Notes: generated by a model from the sequence alone, not told the origin. Positions 46,165 to 55,340 are shown, numbered from the stretch's first letter. The stretch is 64,000 bases of DNA from Altererythrobacter sp. XM-24bin4 (GCA_003149575.1 QCWG01000001.1:1680334-1744333); one strand, 5' to 3'. Made by a program: numbers and translations.

Positions 46165-47076
46165 ATGCGCATCAGGATCACCACAGCACTAACCGTGTCT
46201 GCTTTGCTACTGGCCGGGCCAGCCCTGGCACAAGATGAGATTGCTCCTGAGGTAACAGAAGAAACCGCGGCAGAAACGGGATCCCCCGCGCTTTGGAAAG
46301 TCGCAGACGAAGACACCACGATCTATCTCTTTGGAACCGTCCACGCGCTACCTGACGACGTCGAATGGTCGACACCGATGCTGGAGAACGCGCTTGCCGA
46401 ATCCGATAGCATCGTGACCGAAATCAAGATGGGCCCTGAAATCGGGCAAGAAATGCAAACTCTTGTGATGACCAAGGGGGTCCTACCGAAAGGTACCACG
46501 TTACGCAGCTTGCTGTCAGCGGAACAAAAGGCTTCATACGAAGAAGCGATGGGCAAACTTTCTGTCCCGCCAGCGGCGTTTGACCAGTTCGAGCCATGGT
46601 ATGCTGGTATGATGATGAGCATGTTGCCCTTGCTGCAGCAAGGCTATTCGCCGGATGCTGGCGTTGAGAAAGTGCTGCTCACAAAGGCCGGCGAAAAAGA
46701 CCAGCAAGCACTTGAGACCATCGAATTCCAGATCAGCGTGTTCGATGAACTGCCCCAAGAATCGCAGATTGGATTCCTGATCGACGCCGCAAATGGGATC
46801 GACGAGATCAAGCCCATGCTGGACAAGATGGTCGCAGAGTGGGTCGAAGGTGACGCTGATGCCCTGGCAAACCTGATGAACGAGGGCCTGACCGATCCCG
46901 CGGTCGCTGAGAGCCTCCTCTACATGCGCAATCGCAATTGGGCCGACTGGATTGACACGCGTTTAGACACCCCTGGCACTGTCTTCATCGCCGTGGGTGC
47001 GGGCCACCTCGCGGGTGACAAGAGCGTTCAAGACTATCTGGCAGAACGCGAGATCGAAACAATCCGCGTTCAATGA
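46165..47076 (+). CDS. TraB/GumN family protein, secreted copy 1
   Basis: A 303-residue periplasmic protein with a signal peptide (about 1-22, ALAQ cut) and two GxxH-like motifs of the TraB/GumN family: YLFGTVHALP with His60 at the N-terminal end, and AVGAGHLAGD near residue 278. The fold is related to bacterial protease-like proteins (TIKI family), but activity is not established here. Overlaps the next paralogue by 4 bp (ATGA). Confidence 0.87.
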   Translation: MRIRITTALTVSALLLAGPALAQDEIAPEVTEETAAETGSPALWKVADEDTTIYLFGTVHALPDDVEWSTPMLENALAESDSIVTEIKMGPEIGQEMQTLVMTKGVLPKGTTLRSLLSAEQKASYEEAMGKLSVPPAAFDQFEPWYAGMMMSMLPLLQQGYSPDAGVEKVLLTKAGEKDQQALETIEFQISVFDELPQESQIGFLIDAANGIDEIKPMLDKMVAEWVEGDADALANLMNEGLTDPAVAESLLYMRNRNWADWIDTRLDTPGTVFIAVGAGHLAGDKSVQDYLAEREIETIRVQ

Positions 47077-47960
47077 TCGCAAGGTTCGCTTTCTTGCTGG
47101 CGGGTGCCTTGGTGCTAGCCGGCTGCGAAGCTGGCGGTGAAACGGTCGAAAACGACCAGCTCACGCCGTCTCCGATCTTGTACGAGATCGCGGACGCGAA
47201 AGGCGAGCCTCAGGGCTGGCTGTTTGGCACTATTCATGCGCTGCCCGACGGGGTCGAATGGCGAACCGCTGATCTCGAAAGGGTTATCGATCAGGCACAG
47301 CTACTTGTCGTTGAAGTTGGCGATTTGTCTGACACACGCTCGATCAACAGCACATTCACCACTCTTGCCACGACCCCCGGTCAACCCGACATACGGACCC
47401 GGGTCGATGCCGAAGACCGTCAGCAACTCGATGAAATGATGGCAAAGGGACATTTTTCATCGCGCGATTTTGCAAATGTGGAAACCTGGGCGGCAGCCCT
47501 TATGCTCGCGCGGGTTTCCAACACCGGCTCCCCGCGTAACGGAGCGGACAAAGCACTTCTGCTTGAGTTCCCCGACCATCGGGTGCGCGAGCTCGAAGGC
47601 ACACTCACCCAAATGCGCATCTTTGATGATCTGGCACCGCAGGATCAAACAGATTTGCTGAACGGAATTATAGCCGAGTACCGCTCGCTTGGCGACAATC
47701 CGGAGCGATTACGGAAGGCATGGCTCAGCGGTGACGAGGAAGGGCTGATCAACGCAACCCAATCGGGCATTATGGCTGATCCCGAACTCTATGAGGCCCT
47801 ACTAGCCGGCCGTAACCGTGCCTGGATGAAAGAAATTGACGACCTACTGGCTGATGGGCCCAATCCTCTCATCGCTGTGGGCGCTGCCCACCTGGTTGGC
47901 CCAGACGGGCTGACGACCCTGATTGAACAGCGCGGATACACCCTCACCCGCCTGCAATAG
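47073..47960 (+). CDS. TraB/GumN family lipoprotein, copy 2
   Basis: A 295-residue lipoprotein (lipobox VLAGCEAG, Cys about 18) with the same motifs as its neighbour: LFGTIHALPDGVEW (His55) and AVGAAHLVGPDG near residue 273. The two proteins share the pattern FGTxHALPDxVEW and clearly arose by tandem duplication, yet one is soluble periplasmic and the other membrane-anchored. Overlaps the first copy as ATGA, so they are co-translated. Confidence 0.87.
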   Translation: MIARFAFLLAGALVLAGCEAGGETVENDQLTPSPILYEIADAKGEPQGWLFGTIHALPDGVEWRTADLERVIDQAQLLVVEVGDLSDTRSINSTFTTLATTPGQPDIRTRVDAEDRQQLDEMMAKGHFSSRDFANVETWAAALMLARVSNTGSPRNGADKALLLEFPDHRVRELEGTLTQMRIFDDLAPQDQTDLLNGIIAEYRSLGDNPERLRKAWLSGDEEGLINATQSGIMADPELYEALLAGRNRAWMKEIDDLLADGPNPLIAVGAAHLVGPDGLTTLIEQRGYTLTRLQ

Positions 47961-48071
47961 CGCTTGCCATTCATCTGCACCCCCTCTAAAGGCCCGCGCT
48001 TCGGCGTCATGGTCATCCCTGGAGGTGTGGCGCGCGAAGTAACCAAATAAGCATTTCGAAAGGTAAGCGAC

Positions 48072-48749
48072 ATGAGCGACGCTCTGACACTTCCGGCCGA
48101 GACGCGCGAACGGGCTGGCAAGGGAGCCTCCCGTGCACTGCGTCGCGAAGGCCGAGTACCCGCTGTAATTTATGGCGGCAAAGAAGCACCAACGACAATC
48201 CATCTGGAAGAAAAAGAACTGGTCAAGCAACTCGGGACCGGTCACTTCATGAACTCGATCGTTGAGATCAAGCTAGGTAGCGAAATCATTCGCACTCTTC
48301 CCAAGGACGTATCGCTCCATCCGGTCACAGATCGTCCGGAACATGTCGACTTCCTCCGCATGACCAAAGGTGGCAAGATCGGCGTGTCTGTCCCTGTTGT
48401 CTTCATCAATGAAGACGCATCACCAGGTCTCAAGAAGGGTGGAGTTCTCAACGTAGTCCGTCACGAGCTGGAACTGGTCTGCGAAAACGACAAGATTCCG
48501 GGCGAGATCGAGATCGATGTCACTGGCAAGGAAGTGGGCGATTCGATCCACATCAGTGAGTTGACGTTGCCAGAGGGCAGCGAGAGCGCCATCACCGATC
48601 GTGACTTCACCATCGCAACGCTGGTTGCTCCGTCCGCACTTAAGAAGAGCGAAGATGAGGCGGCAGCAGGCGATGAAGATGCAGGCGAAGCAGCGGAAGC
48701 TGAAAGCGGCGATGACGCAGCTGACAGCGAAGAAGGCGGCGACGAGTAA
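48072..48749 (+). CDS. rplY: 50S ribosomal protein L25 (Ctc form)
   Basis: 5S-rRNA-binding protein of the large subunit, general-stress (Ctc) form with a C-terminal TL5 domain. The 225-residue protein starts [40 protein letters not shown], then the TL5 domain ([24 protein letters not shown]-type [20 protein letters not shown]) and an acidic Glu/Asp/Ala tail of about 30 residues. Followed 101 bp later by pth, the usual pair, with a terminator in between. Confidence 0.97.
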   Translation: MSDALTLPAETRERAGKGASRALRREGRVPAVIYGGKEAPTTIHLEEKELVKQLGTGHFMNSIVEIKLGSEIIRTLPKDVSLHPVTDRPEHVDFLRMTKGGKIGVSVPVVFINEDASPGLKKGGVLNVVRHELELVCENDKIPGEIEIDVTGKEVGDSIHISELTLPEGSESAITDRDFTIATLVAPSALKKSEDEAAAGDEDAGEAAEAESGDDAADSEEGGDE

Positions 48750-48788
48750 CTCGCTTCCAACCGCTTTCTCATTGAGAAATCACCAAGG

Positions 48789-48826
48789 CGCCGGGCTTCG
48801 AAAGAAGTCCGGTGTTTTGTTTTTTG
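48789..48826 (+). terminator. Intrinsic terminator after rplY
   Basis: CGCCGGGCTTC (48789-48799) pairs with GAAGTCCGGTG (48804-48814) through a GAAA tetraloop, including two G-U pairs, followed by TTTTGTTTTTT. It lies between rplY and pth, so pth expression depends on readthrough or its own promoter. Confidence 0.85.
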
Positions 48827-48849
48827 CCTCCGCTCGCTAGGGGATCTGC

Positions 48850-49419
48850 ATGCAAATTTGGGCTGGCCTTGGTAATCCTGGACCGTGTTACGCGATGAAC
48901 CGGCACAATGTCGGTTTCATGGTGTGTGACGTCTTGGCTGAAATGCACCCGTTCGGCCCGGTGCAGAAGAAATTTCAAGGATGGGTGCGGGAAGGCCGGA
49001 TCGGCCCCGAAAAAGTGCTTTTGCTGAAACCTGCGACTTTCATGAACGAAAGCGGGCGTTCCATTGGCGAAGCGCTGCGTTATTACAAGCTTAGTCCGCA
49101 AGACCTGACCGTATTTTATGACGAGCTTGATCTCGAACCGTTCAAGATCAAGGTAAAGCGCGGCGGTGGGGCTGCTGGACACAACGGAATACGTTCTACA
49201 ATTCAGCACATAAGCGAGGATTTTCGCCGCGTTCGCATCGGTATAGGTCACCCTGGACATAAGGAACGCGTCACTGGCCATGTGCTGGGTAACTATGGCA
49301 AAACGGAACAAGATGATTTGGTTCAGATGCTGGGGGCGATCGGAAGCGAAGCCGAATTGCTGGCGAAGGGAGATGATGCCCGGTTCATGAGCGACTACGC
49401 GTTGCGCATAAATGGCTGA
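48850..49419 (+). CDS. pth: Peptidyl-tRNA hydrolase
   Basis: Recycles peptidyl-tRNAs released from stalled ribosomes. The 189-residue protein has WAGLGNPGPCYAMNRHNVGF (catalytic His near 20), KPATFMNESGRSIGEALRYY, VFYDELDLEP, GGGAAGHNGIRSTIQHIS and RVRIGIGHPGHKERVTGHVL. Located just after rplY as usual. The dead kinase gene begins 5 bp after its stop. Confidence 0.98.
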   Translation: MQIWAGLGNPGPCYAMNRHNVGFMVCDVLAEMHPFGPVQKKFQGWVREGRIGPEKVLLLKPATFMNESGRSIGEALRYYKLSPQDLTVFYDELDLEPFKIKVKRGGGAAGHNGIRSTIQHISEDFRRVRIGIGHPGHKERVTGHVLGNYGKTEQDDLVQMLGAIGSEAELLAKGDDARFMSDYALRING

Positions 49420-49423
49420 TACA

Positions 49424-49933
49424 ATGCAAAGAGTGATAGTCATTGGGCCATGCGGGGCTGGCGAGAGCACGGCGTCACATCGGATCGCGACAGCTCTAGG
49501 CCTGCCAATCTACCACCTGGACAAGCTCCATTAGAGTGCCGGGTGGGTGGAAGGCTCGAAAGATGAATTGCGAGCAGCTCTGGCGCCGATTGTCGCGAGC
49601 GATTGTTGGCTAATCGATGGCAACTATGGCAGCACAATGGAGGCGCGCCTTAAGCGCGCTGATACGGTTGTCTACCTCGACTACCCAATCACCCTTTCCC
49701 TTTGGCGAGCAGCCAAACGAGTGTGGTTTTACCGCGGGCGATCTCGACCGGACATGGCAGAAGATTGCCCTGAAAGGTTCAGTTTCGAGTTCTTCTGGTA
49801 CATTGCGAATTGGAACCGCCGCGCGCGACCAAGAACCGAAAACTTGCTCAAGGGATCTGAAGCACGCATCCTGCGTTTCAAGAAACCACAGCAACTCGAT
49901 CGCTGGTTGTCGAACCTGGAGAGTAGATCATGA
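49424..49933 (+). pseudogene. Dead P-loop kinase (FlaR/topology-modulation-like) gene
   Basis: Frame 49424-49933 encodes MQRVIVIGPCGAGESTASHR, then LPIYHLDKLH, TAG (49532-49534), SAGWVEGSKDEL, IDGNYGSTMEARLKRADTVV, RGRSRPDMAEDCPERF. Relatives read GxxGAGKST and HLDxLYWxPGWVE, so this gene has both an amber codon at the tryptophan position (TGG to TAG) and Glu for the Walker-A lysine (AAG to GAG). The remainder is intact, indicating recent inactivation. Its end overlaps the SDR start (ATGA), so it once headed an operon with it. Confidence 0.8.
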
Positions 49934-50925
49934 GCAGTATTTCCCGTCGCGACCTTCTTGCTGGTGGCGCAGCAGTTGGAACTTTTGCAGCCACCGCCAG
50001 CTTCGCGCAGACAGATCAGATTGCGGTCAAGCACGACATGCGCGGCAAAAGCATCCTTATCACCGGTTGTTCTTCCGGCTTCGGACGGTTGATGGCTGAA
50101 GATTTCGCGCGCAAGGGTGCCAAGGTTTTCGCGACCATGCGCAATTTGCCGCGCCCGGAAGCAGGCGAGCTTGAGGCGCTGGCAAACACGGAAAACCTTG
50201 ATCTGCATGTGATCGAGATTGACGTGCAGTCCGATGAACAAGTCACCGCTGGTGTTGCCAAAGCGGAAGAGATTACAGGCGGCGCGATAGACATTCTGAT
50301 CAACAATGCTGGGATCGGTTATGCTGGCCCGATCGAGTTGCAGGATATGATCGCAACGCAGCTGATCTTCGATACCAATGTCTATGGCCCTCACCGTATG
50401 TCGCGCGCTGTCCTTCCCGCGATGCGCCGCGCCAAGAACGGCTTGATCTTCAACATCTCCTCTCAGCTAGGGCGCGTAATCGTTCCATCAGCGGGGCATT
50501 ACTCGCCAACAAAGTTCGCGTTGGAGGCGATGAGCGAAGCAATGGCTTATGAGCTTGTCCCGCACGGCGTAGAAGTGTGCGTGATCGAGCCGGGCGGCTA
50601 TCCGACCAAGGTCTGGGTCAATCGCAACAAGCTGGCAAGTGAACTTAAGGAACGCCTCAATTTTGACGAACGCGCCGCCTATCCGCAATTGGTTGCACGC
50701 ATGGGGCGGGAAGATGGCACTCGCCGCACTGCGGACCCGATGGATGTGCCAAATGCTATCGCCGAAATCATTTCCATGCCGCCCGGCACGCGCCCGCTGC
50801 GAAAGGCGGTTCATCCTGGCAGCAAACCGCAGATTGCGATCAATGATCTAACTGCGAAGGTTCAGGTCGATTGGCTGGGTGAGACCGCCTTCGGCCCTTG
50901 GATCAAGGACGTTCACAACGTCTGA
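49930..50925 (+). CDS. SDR-family oxidoreductase with a Tat-like signal
   Basis: A 331-residue short-chain dehydrogenase: Rossmann motif ILITGCSSGFGRLMAEDFAR (TGxxxGxG), INNAGIGYAGPIEL, and the catalytic YSPTK. It begins with SISRRDLLAGGAAVGTFAAT, a twin-arginine-type signal with an FAQ cleavage site, so the folded protein with cofactor may be exported. That is unusual for a nicotinamide-dependent SDR. The substrate is unknown. Overlaps the preceding dead kinase gene by 4 bp and is convergent with the metalloprotease gene. Confidence 0.85.
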   Translation: MSSISRRDLLAGGAAVGTFAATASFAQTDQIAVKHDMRGKSILITGCSSGFGRLMAEDFARKGAKVFATMRNLPRPEAGELEALANTENLDLHVIEIDVQSDEQVTAGVAKAEEITGGAIDILINNAGIGYAGPIELQDMIATQLIFDTNVYGPHRMSRAVLPAMRRAKNGLIFNISSQLGRVIVPSAGHYSPTKFALEAMSEAMAYELVPHGVEVCVIEPGGYPTKVWVNRNKLASELKERLNFDERAAYPQLVARMGREDGTRRTADPMDVPNAIAEIISMPPGTRPLRKAVHPGSKPQIAINDLTAKVQVDWLGETAFGPWIKDVHNV

Positions 50926-50930
50926 CCTGA

Positions 50931-53279
50931 TCAGATCGGGCTGCCTGGTGGTAGATCAGGCAACATGCTCTTATTGCTGATCGCCGCATCCAGCGCCTGA
51001 CGGTCTGACAGAAGCGCGCCCAGCCCGCGCGCCCAGTCTCCGTCAGCACCCTTGGCACGGCTGCGGCTGAGTTCCGCCGCCCAGGTCGCAATGCGCCCGT
51101 CCATCTGCATCCCAATCGATTGCGAGAGCGCGCTTTCACGCGATGCTTTGGCCATGGACAGCGCTATCGTGGTCGCGATCCTGCGGCCCAGCGCTCCCTT
51201 TCTGGCGGAATCATTGGCATGCCCGATCAGTCGGTCAAGCACACGTTCGACATCGGGCGCGGCAATCCCGTCTGCCTGCTGAATGTCGAGCCGGTTGAGC
51301 CGGTCTGGCGCAAGCAAATTGTCCAGAACCGCGACGGCACCGATTTCGGCAGCGCGCATAGGATCGAAAACCGATCCACCAGCCATTGGCAAGATCTCGA
51401 TTGTCGTCGAGTAATCGTAATCGGTGCGCGGGCCGTATGACAGCGCATGCCATAGTTGCCGGGGTATGCTCAGCGTTTCGACTGACAGGGCACGCATGAG
51501 CGCATCCAGCGCGGCATCCTGCTGGTGAGCCGGAACCTTTGAGACTGCGACATCGTCTCCGTTCAGTCCGATGGGAGTATAGACCCCGCCAAGCAGCTTT
51601 GCGCTCGCCTCTGTCTGGTAGCGATGAAGCAGCCAGATTGGCACGAACGCCCGGCGTAGGCTCGCCAGATCCTGACCCGCAGGGATCGCATCAATATTGA
51701 AGCGTTCAAGCGCCGCTTCGCGCACATCCAGCACCCGGTGCAGTTCGGCCGCAGGCTCCAACCCGTCATCCCACAACCCGCCATATGGATTGGCCGCGCC
51801 GGTTCCATCAGTGTCGGCATTGGACGCAAAGCGTAACCCCCTCGCTTGCGCTTCCTGCACCATGGCGCGGGCCTCTTCATCTGTCTTGGCAGCATAGAGG
51901 TATTTGATCGCGAACTTGTCCCACTCGCCCACGCCTACGCCATATGCATTGGCAATGGACAACTTGCCTTCAACCAGCTCCACCCGTGGCGCAGGGTAAT
52001 CCATGACCGAGTATCGATCCTGCGTGCTGGCCGCAAAATTATGCGCCAAGCCTAGAGTATGACCGACTTCATGCGCGCCCAATTGGCGAATGCGCGCCAA
52101 CGCAACCGGAACAGGATCGTTGGGATCGCCAGTGTCCGTCAGCCCCGCCCCCATCAGCGCCTGGAAGATCATGATATCCTGCCGCACGCGCAGCGAGCCG
52201 AGCATTACGCTGCCCTTCAGGATCTCTCCGGTACGCGGGTCGACTATGCTCGGGCCATAAGACCAGCCCCTGGTTGCTCGATTGACCCAATTGACGGCAT
52301 TGTAGCGCATGTCGAGCGGATCGACGTTTGCTGGAAGAACTTCAACGCGGAAAGCATCGATAAAGCCCGCTTCGTCAAACGCCTCTGCCCACCAACCAAC
52401 ACCATCAATCAGCGCTTGGCGCACGGGCTCTGGCGCGGCCCCATCAACGTAATAGACAATCGGCTCTTTCACCGGACCGCGCTCGGCCGCCGGATCGACT
52501 TTCTCCAAGCGGTACCGTTCGGCCAGATTGACCAGCATGGATTTGCCCAGAGGCGCAGAAAAGTCATAGGTTTGCGTGCTGAACGCAAAGCCATAGGGAT
52601 CGGTGCGCCGCGGCATCGGATCATCCGGCAGTTCGACAAGCGAATGGCGCACCCATAGCGAGATGTCGCTGCCATTTGGCGACACATTGCGCAGCGATGG
52701 ATCAGGCTTCTTGGAGGTGAAACTGAGCAGCGCGGAAAACTCCACGTTCTCGGGAAAGGCCTTCACCTTTGCCGGGTCCGCAAGGGAGTAATCCCCTTGC
52801 AGAGTGTACCCGTCTCCCAGTTGTTGCGCGAAGCCGAAGTGATCCTTGGCTAAGAAAGGCGCGAAGTCAAAACTGAAGCTGCCATCTTCGGACGTTTCCT
52901 TGATATCGCCAACCCACATGGTCGCATTTGAGAAGCTGTTCGCGATGGAGTCCTGTTGCGCCTTCGAACCATTGGGCGCGATGAACTTGGTATTCTCAAG
53001 CTCTGCCACAACCTTCTTGCCAAGACGGCGGAACCGCAGGATCCCTGTGCGCAAAGGTGCGCCGCGATCTACACCAGTCGCGGCTGATCCCACGCCTGTT
53101 TCTATCTGCGCAACATAAAGATATCGTCCTGCTATGCCGGCATCGTCGGGGGCTGACATTTTTACCATGATCGTGCCCGTTTCGGTATCGGCAGCAACCG
53201 GCAGCAAAGTGTCTTGAGCAGCTAGCGGTCCGAACGGCATGGCGCTCGCTAACGCAGCAGCAAGGATGAGTTTACGCAT
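50931..53279 (-). CDS. Zinc-dependent metalloprotease (metzincin, DUF5117-type)
   Basis: A 782-residue secreted protein (signal peptide ASAMPFGPLAAQD, about 1-22). The metzincin site GAHEVGHTLGLAHNFAAS lies at about residues 400-417 and is preceded by a DUF5117/DUF5118-like N-terminal half (RRLGKKVVAELENTKFIAPN). Typical relatives are about 800-850 residues, so this is at the short end. Probably periplasmic or outer-surface; the substrate is unknown. Convergent with the SDR gene (5-bp gap) and divergent from ychF. Confidence 0.87.
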   Translation of the reverse strand: MRKLILAAALASAMPFGPLAAQDTLLPVAADTETGTIMVKMSAPDDAGIAGRYLYVAQIETGVGSAATGVDRGAPLRTGILRFRRLGKKVVAELENTKFIAPNGSKAQQDSIANSFSNATMWVGDIKETSEDGSFSFDFAPFLAKDHFGFAQQLGDGYTLQGDYSLADPAKVKAFPENVEFSALLSFTSKKPDPSLRNVSPNGSDISLWVRHSLVELPDDPMPRRTDPYGFAFSTQTYDFSAPLGKSMLVNLAERYRLEKVDPAAERGPVKEPIVYYVDGAAPEPVRQALIDGVGWWAEAFDEAGFIDAFRVEVLPANVDPLDMRYNAVNWVNRATRGWSYGPSIVDPRTGEILKGSVMLGSLRVRQDIMIFQALMGAGLTDTGDPNDPVPVALARIRQLGAHEVGHTLGLAHNFAASTQDRYSVMDYPAPRVELVEGKLSIANAYGVGVGEWDKFAIKYLYAAKTDEEARAMVQEAQARGLRFASNADTDGTGAANPYGGLWDDGLEPAAELHRVLDVREAALERFNIDAIPAGQDLASLRRAFVPIWLLHRYQTEASAKLLGGVYTPIGLNGDDVAVSKVPAHQQDAALDALMRALSVETLSIPRQLWHALSYGPRTDYDYSTTIEILPMAGGSVFDPMRAAEIGAVAVLDNLLAPDRLNRLDIQQADGIAAPDVERVLDRLIGHANDSARKGALGRRIATTIALSMAKASRESALSQSIGMQMDGRIATWAAELSRSRAKGADGDWARGLGALLSDRQALDAAISNKSMLPDLPPGSPI

Positions 53280-53402
53280 TGTCTATCCCCTGTTGTTGCA
53301 CAAAGAGTTAGCAGCTTCACACAATCTGTCGAGCATCGCGCTTCCCCCCGCGCCGCTAACCCGCTAAGGCGCGCGCGAAATCACTTTTACCGGAGTTTTG
53401 CG

Positions 53403-54503
53403 ATGGGTTTCCGTTGCGGGATCGTCGGCTTGCCCAATGTTGGCAAGTCCACCCTATTCAATGCATTGACTGAGACGCAGGCTGCGCAAGCTGCTAACTA
53501 TCCTTTCTGCACGATTGAGCCGAACGTCGGCCAAGTCGCCGTTCCGGATGAACGGCTCGACAAGATCGCCGCGATTGCCGGTTCGGCCAAGATCATCCCC
53601 ACACAGCTGGCGTTTGTCGACATTGCAGGCCTCGTCAAAGGCGCAAGCAAAGGCGAAGGATTGGGCAACCAGTTCCTGGGCAACATCCGCGAAGTCGACG
53701 CGATTGTGCATGTGCTGCGCTGTTTCGAGGATGACGATATTCAGCATGTTGCCAACAAGGTCGATCCGCTGGCCGACGCTGAAGTGGTCGAGACCGAGCT
53801 GATGCTGTCCGATCTGGAAAGCCTGGAGAAACGTGTACCCAATGCGCAGAAGCGCGCCACCGGCGGCGACAAGGAAGCCAAGATCATGGCGTCCGTGCTT
53901 GGCCAAGCGCTTGAATTGCTGCGCGAAGGCAAGCCAGCCCGGCTGACACAGCCCAATGACGAAGAAGAAGCGCGGGTCTTCGCGCAGGCGCAATTGCTGA
54001 CAGCGAAGCCGGTTCTCTATGTCTGCAACGTTGCTGAGGAAGATGCGGCAGAGGGCAATGAACTGTCCGCACAGGTATTCGCCAAGGCCGAAGCAGAAGG
54101 CGCGCAGGCAGTGGTCGTCTCGGCTGCGATCGAGGCTGAGTTGGTTGCAATGCCACTGGAAGACCGCGCGGAATATCTTGAAGCGCTGAGCCTTCATGAA
54201 AGTGGCCTCGCGCGCGTTATCCGCGCCGGATACGAGCTACTCGATTTGCAGACATTCTTCACCGCGGGGCCAAAGGAAGCGCGCGCATGGACGGTCGCAA
54301 AGGGCGCGAAAGCTCCGCAGGCCGCTGGCGAGATTCACACCGATTTCGAGAAGGGATTCATCCGCGCAGAAACCATCGCCTATGACGACTACATAGCTCT
54401 GAACGGCGAAGCGGGCGCAAAAGAGGCAGGCAAGATGCGTCAGGAAGGCAAGGAATATCTTGTCCAGGATGGCGACATCATGCTGTTCAAATTCAACGTC
54501 TAA
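53403..54503 (+). CDS. ychF: Redox-regulated P-loop ATPase YchF
   Basis: Obg-family nucleotidase (ATP-preferring, OLA1-like). The 366-residue protein has [74 protein letters not shown] and the C-terminal TGS-type domain ([20 protein letters not shown]). CGGAGTTTTG precedes the ATG. The MaoC gene starts 13 bp after its stop. Confidence 0.97.
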   Translation: MGFRCGIVGLPNVGKSTLFNALTETQAAQAANYPFCTIEPNVGQVAVPDERLDKIAAIAGSAKIIPTQLAFVDIAGLVKGASKGEGLGNQFLGNIREVDAIVHVLRCFEDDDIQHVANKVDPLADAEVVETELMLSDLESLEKRVPNAQKRATGGDKEAKIMASVLGQALELLREGKPARLTQPNDEEEARVFAQAQLLTAKPVLYVCNVAEEDAAEGNELSAQVFAKAEAEGAQAVVVSAAIEAELVAMPLEDRAEYLEALSLHESGLARVIRAGYELLDLQTFFTAGPKEARAWTVAKGAKAPQAAGEIHTDFEKGFIRAETIAYDDYIALNGEAGAKEAGKMRQEGKEYLVQDGDIMLFKFNV

Positions 54504-54516
54504 ATCGGAGCACCTG

Positions 54517-54993
54517 ATGAGCGACGACATGATCTATTACGAAGATCTGGAAATCGGTGCGAAGCAAAACTTTGGCCGCTATGAAGTCACGCGCGAGGAA
54601 GTGATCGAGTTTGCGAAGCAATACGATCCGCAAGCCTTTCATCTCGACGATGATGCCGCTGCCAGAACGCATTTCGGCAGGCTTTCCGCAAGCGGCTGGC
54701 ACACCTGCGCCATGACCATGGCGATGATGGTCGAGAATATGAAGAACGTGAAGCAGGCCGGGCTCGGCTCGCCGGGGCTCGATAATCTGCAGTGGAAGAA
54801 GCCGGTCTATCCCGGCGATACTTTGCGCGTGGAAAGCGAAGTTATCTCGAAACGTCGCAGCCAGTCGCGCCGCGAAATGGGCCTGTTCAAGAGCCGCGCG
54901 CAAATTTTCAATCAGAACGATGAAATTGTGCTGGAGATGACCTCAAACGGCCTTATCGCGGTGCGTGATCCTGACGCCCCGATCGAAGGATGA
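54517..54993 (+). CDS. MaoC family dehydratase
   Basis: A 158-residue hotdog-fold hydratase/dehydratase-like protein: YYEDLEIGAKQNFGRYEVTR, IEFAKQYDPQAFHLDDDAAA, the hydratase-type element RLSASGWHTCAMTMAMMV, and PVYPGDTLRVESEVISKRRS. Catalyses enoyl-CoA hydration in related proteins; the exact substrate here is unknown. The ATG at 54517 is chosen (the frame is open to 54460 inside ychF). A short repeat begins right after its stop. Confidence 0.88.
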   Translation: MSDDMIYYEDLEIGAKQNFGRYEVTREEVIEFAKQYDPQAFHLDDDAAARTHFGRLSASGWHTCAMTMAMMVENMKNVKQAGLGSPGLDNLQWKKPVYPGDTLRVESEVISKRRSQSRREMGLFKSRAQIFNQNDEIVLEMTSNGLIAVRDPDAPIEG

Positions 54994-55026
54994 TTGTCTG
55001 ATTTTGGGGTGGAAAGCGGACGTTAG
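54994..55026 (+). repeat. Short dispersed intergenic repeat, copy B
   Basis: Reads TTGTCTGATTTTGGGGTGGA, then AAGCGGACGTTAG. It starts immediately after the MaoC stop codon and overlaps the stop codon of the small membrane protein gene. It matches the TGTCTG-TTTTGG-TGGAAA part of copy A. Confidence 0.5.
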
Positions 55027-55277
55027 TGGGAACGGTCAAAATACCATTTCAACAAACGGTTGATACCAAAAGCGATACAGAAGGCCACGATAGCTAGAAC
55101 AGCAGGCCCGATCCATGTGGAACTGTAATCCAATATGCAGTTCGCAGGATCAGCGACGAACTCGCATCCTCCACCACCCATAGCTCCCACCATGAACCAA
55201 AGAACGGCGAGAGGACTAACTAGGAGGGGGCTTACCAAATAGCCCCACCTTGGGGGTCCGTCGTCACTGAATGCCAT
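55023..55277 (-). CDS. Small hypothetical membrane protein
   Basis: An 84-residue protein with two probable transmembrane helices (about 12-34, GYLVSPLLVSPLAVLWFMVG, and about 54-75, GPAVLAIVAFCIAFGINRLL). Between them a loop with two cysteines (GGGCEFVADPANCIL) should be periplasmic and could form a disulfide. No recognisable family. It lies between repeat copies B and C. The start is the only ATG in the frame, but no clear ribosome-binding site is seen. Confidence 0.55.
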   Translation of the reverse strand: MAFSDDGPPRWGYLVSPLLVSPLAVLWFMVGAMGGGGCEFVADPANCILDYSSTWIGPAVLAIVAFCIAFGINRLLKWYFDRSH

Positions 55278-55303
55278 AAGTCACCATACGTTTTTCGATA
55301 AGG

Positions 55304-55340
55304 TCAGCAATTGGGTCGTAAGCGGACAGTCCGCTTTCTA
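55304..55340 (+). repeat. Short dispersed intergenic repeat, copy C
   Basis: Reads CAATTGGGTCGT, then AAGCGGACAGTCCGCTTT, with the perfect hairpin AGCGGAC-A-GTCCGCT (55321-55335). It abuts and slightly overlaps the mutL stop codon. It matches copy A over about 29 bp with 24 identical bases by eye. Confidence 0.55.
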
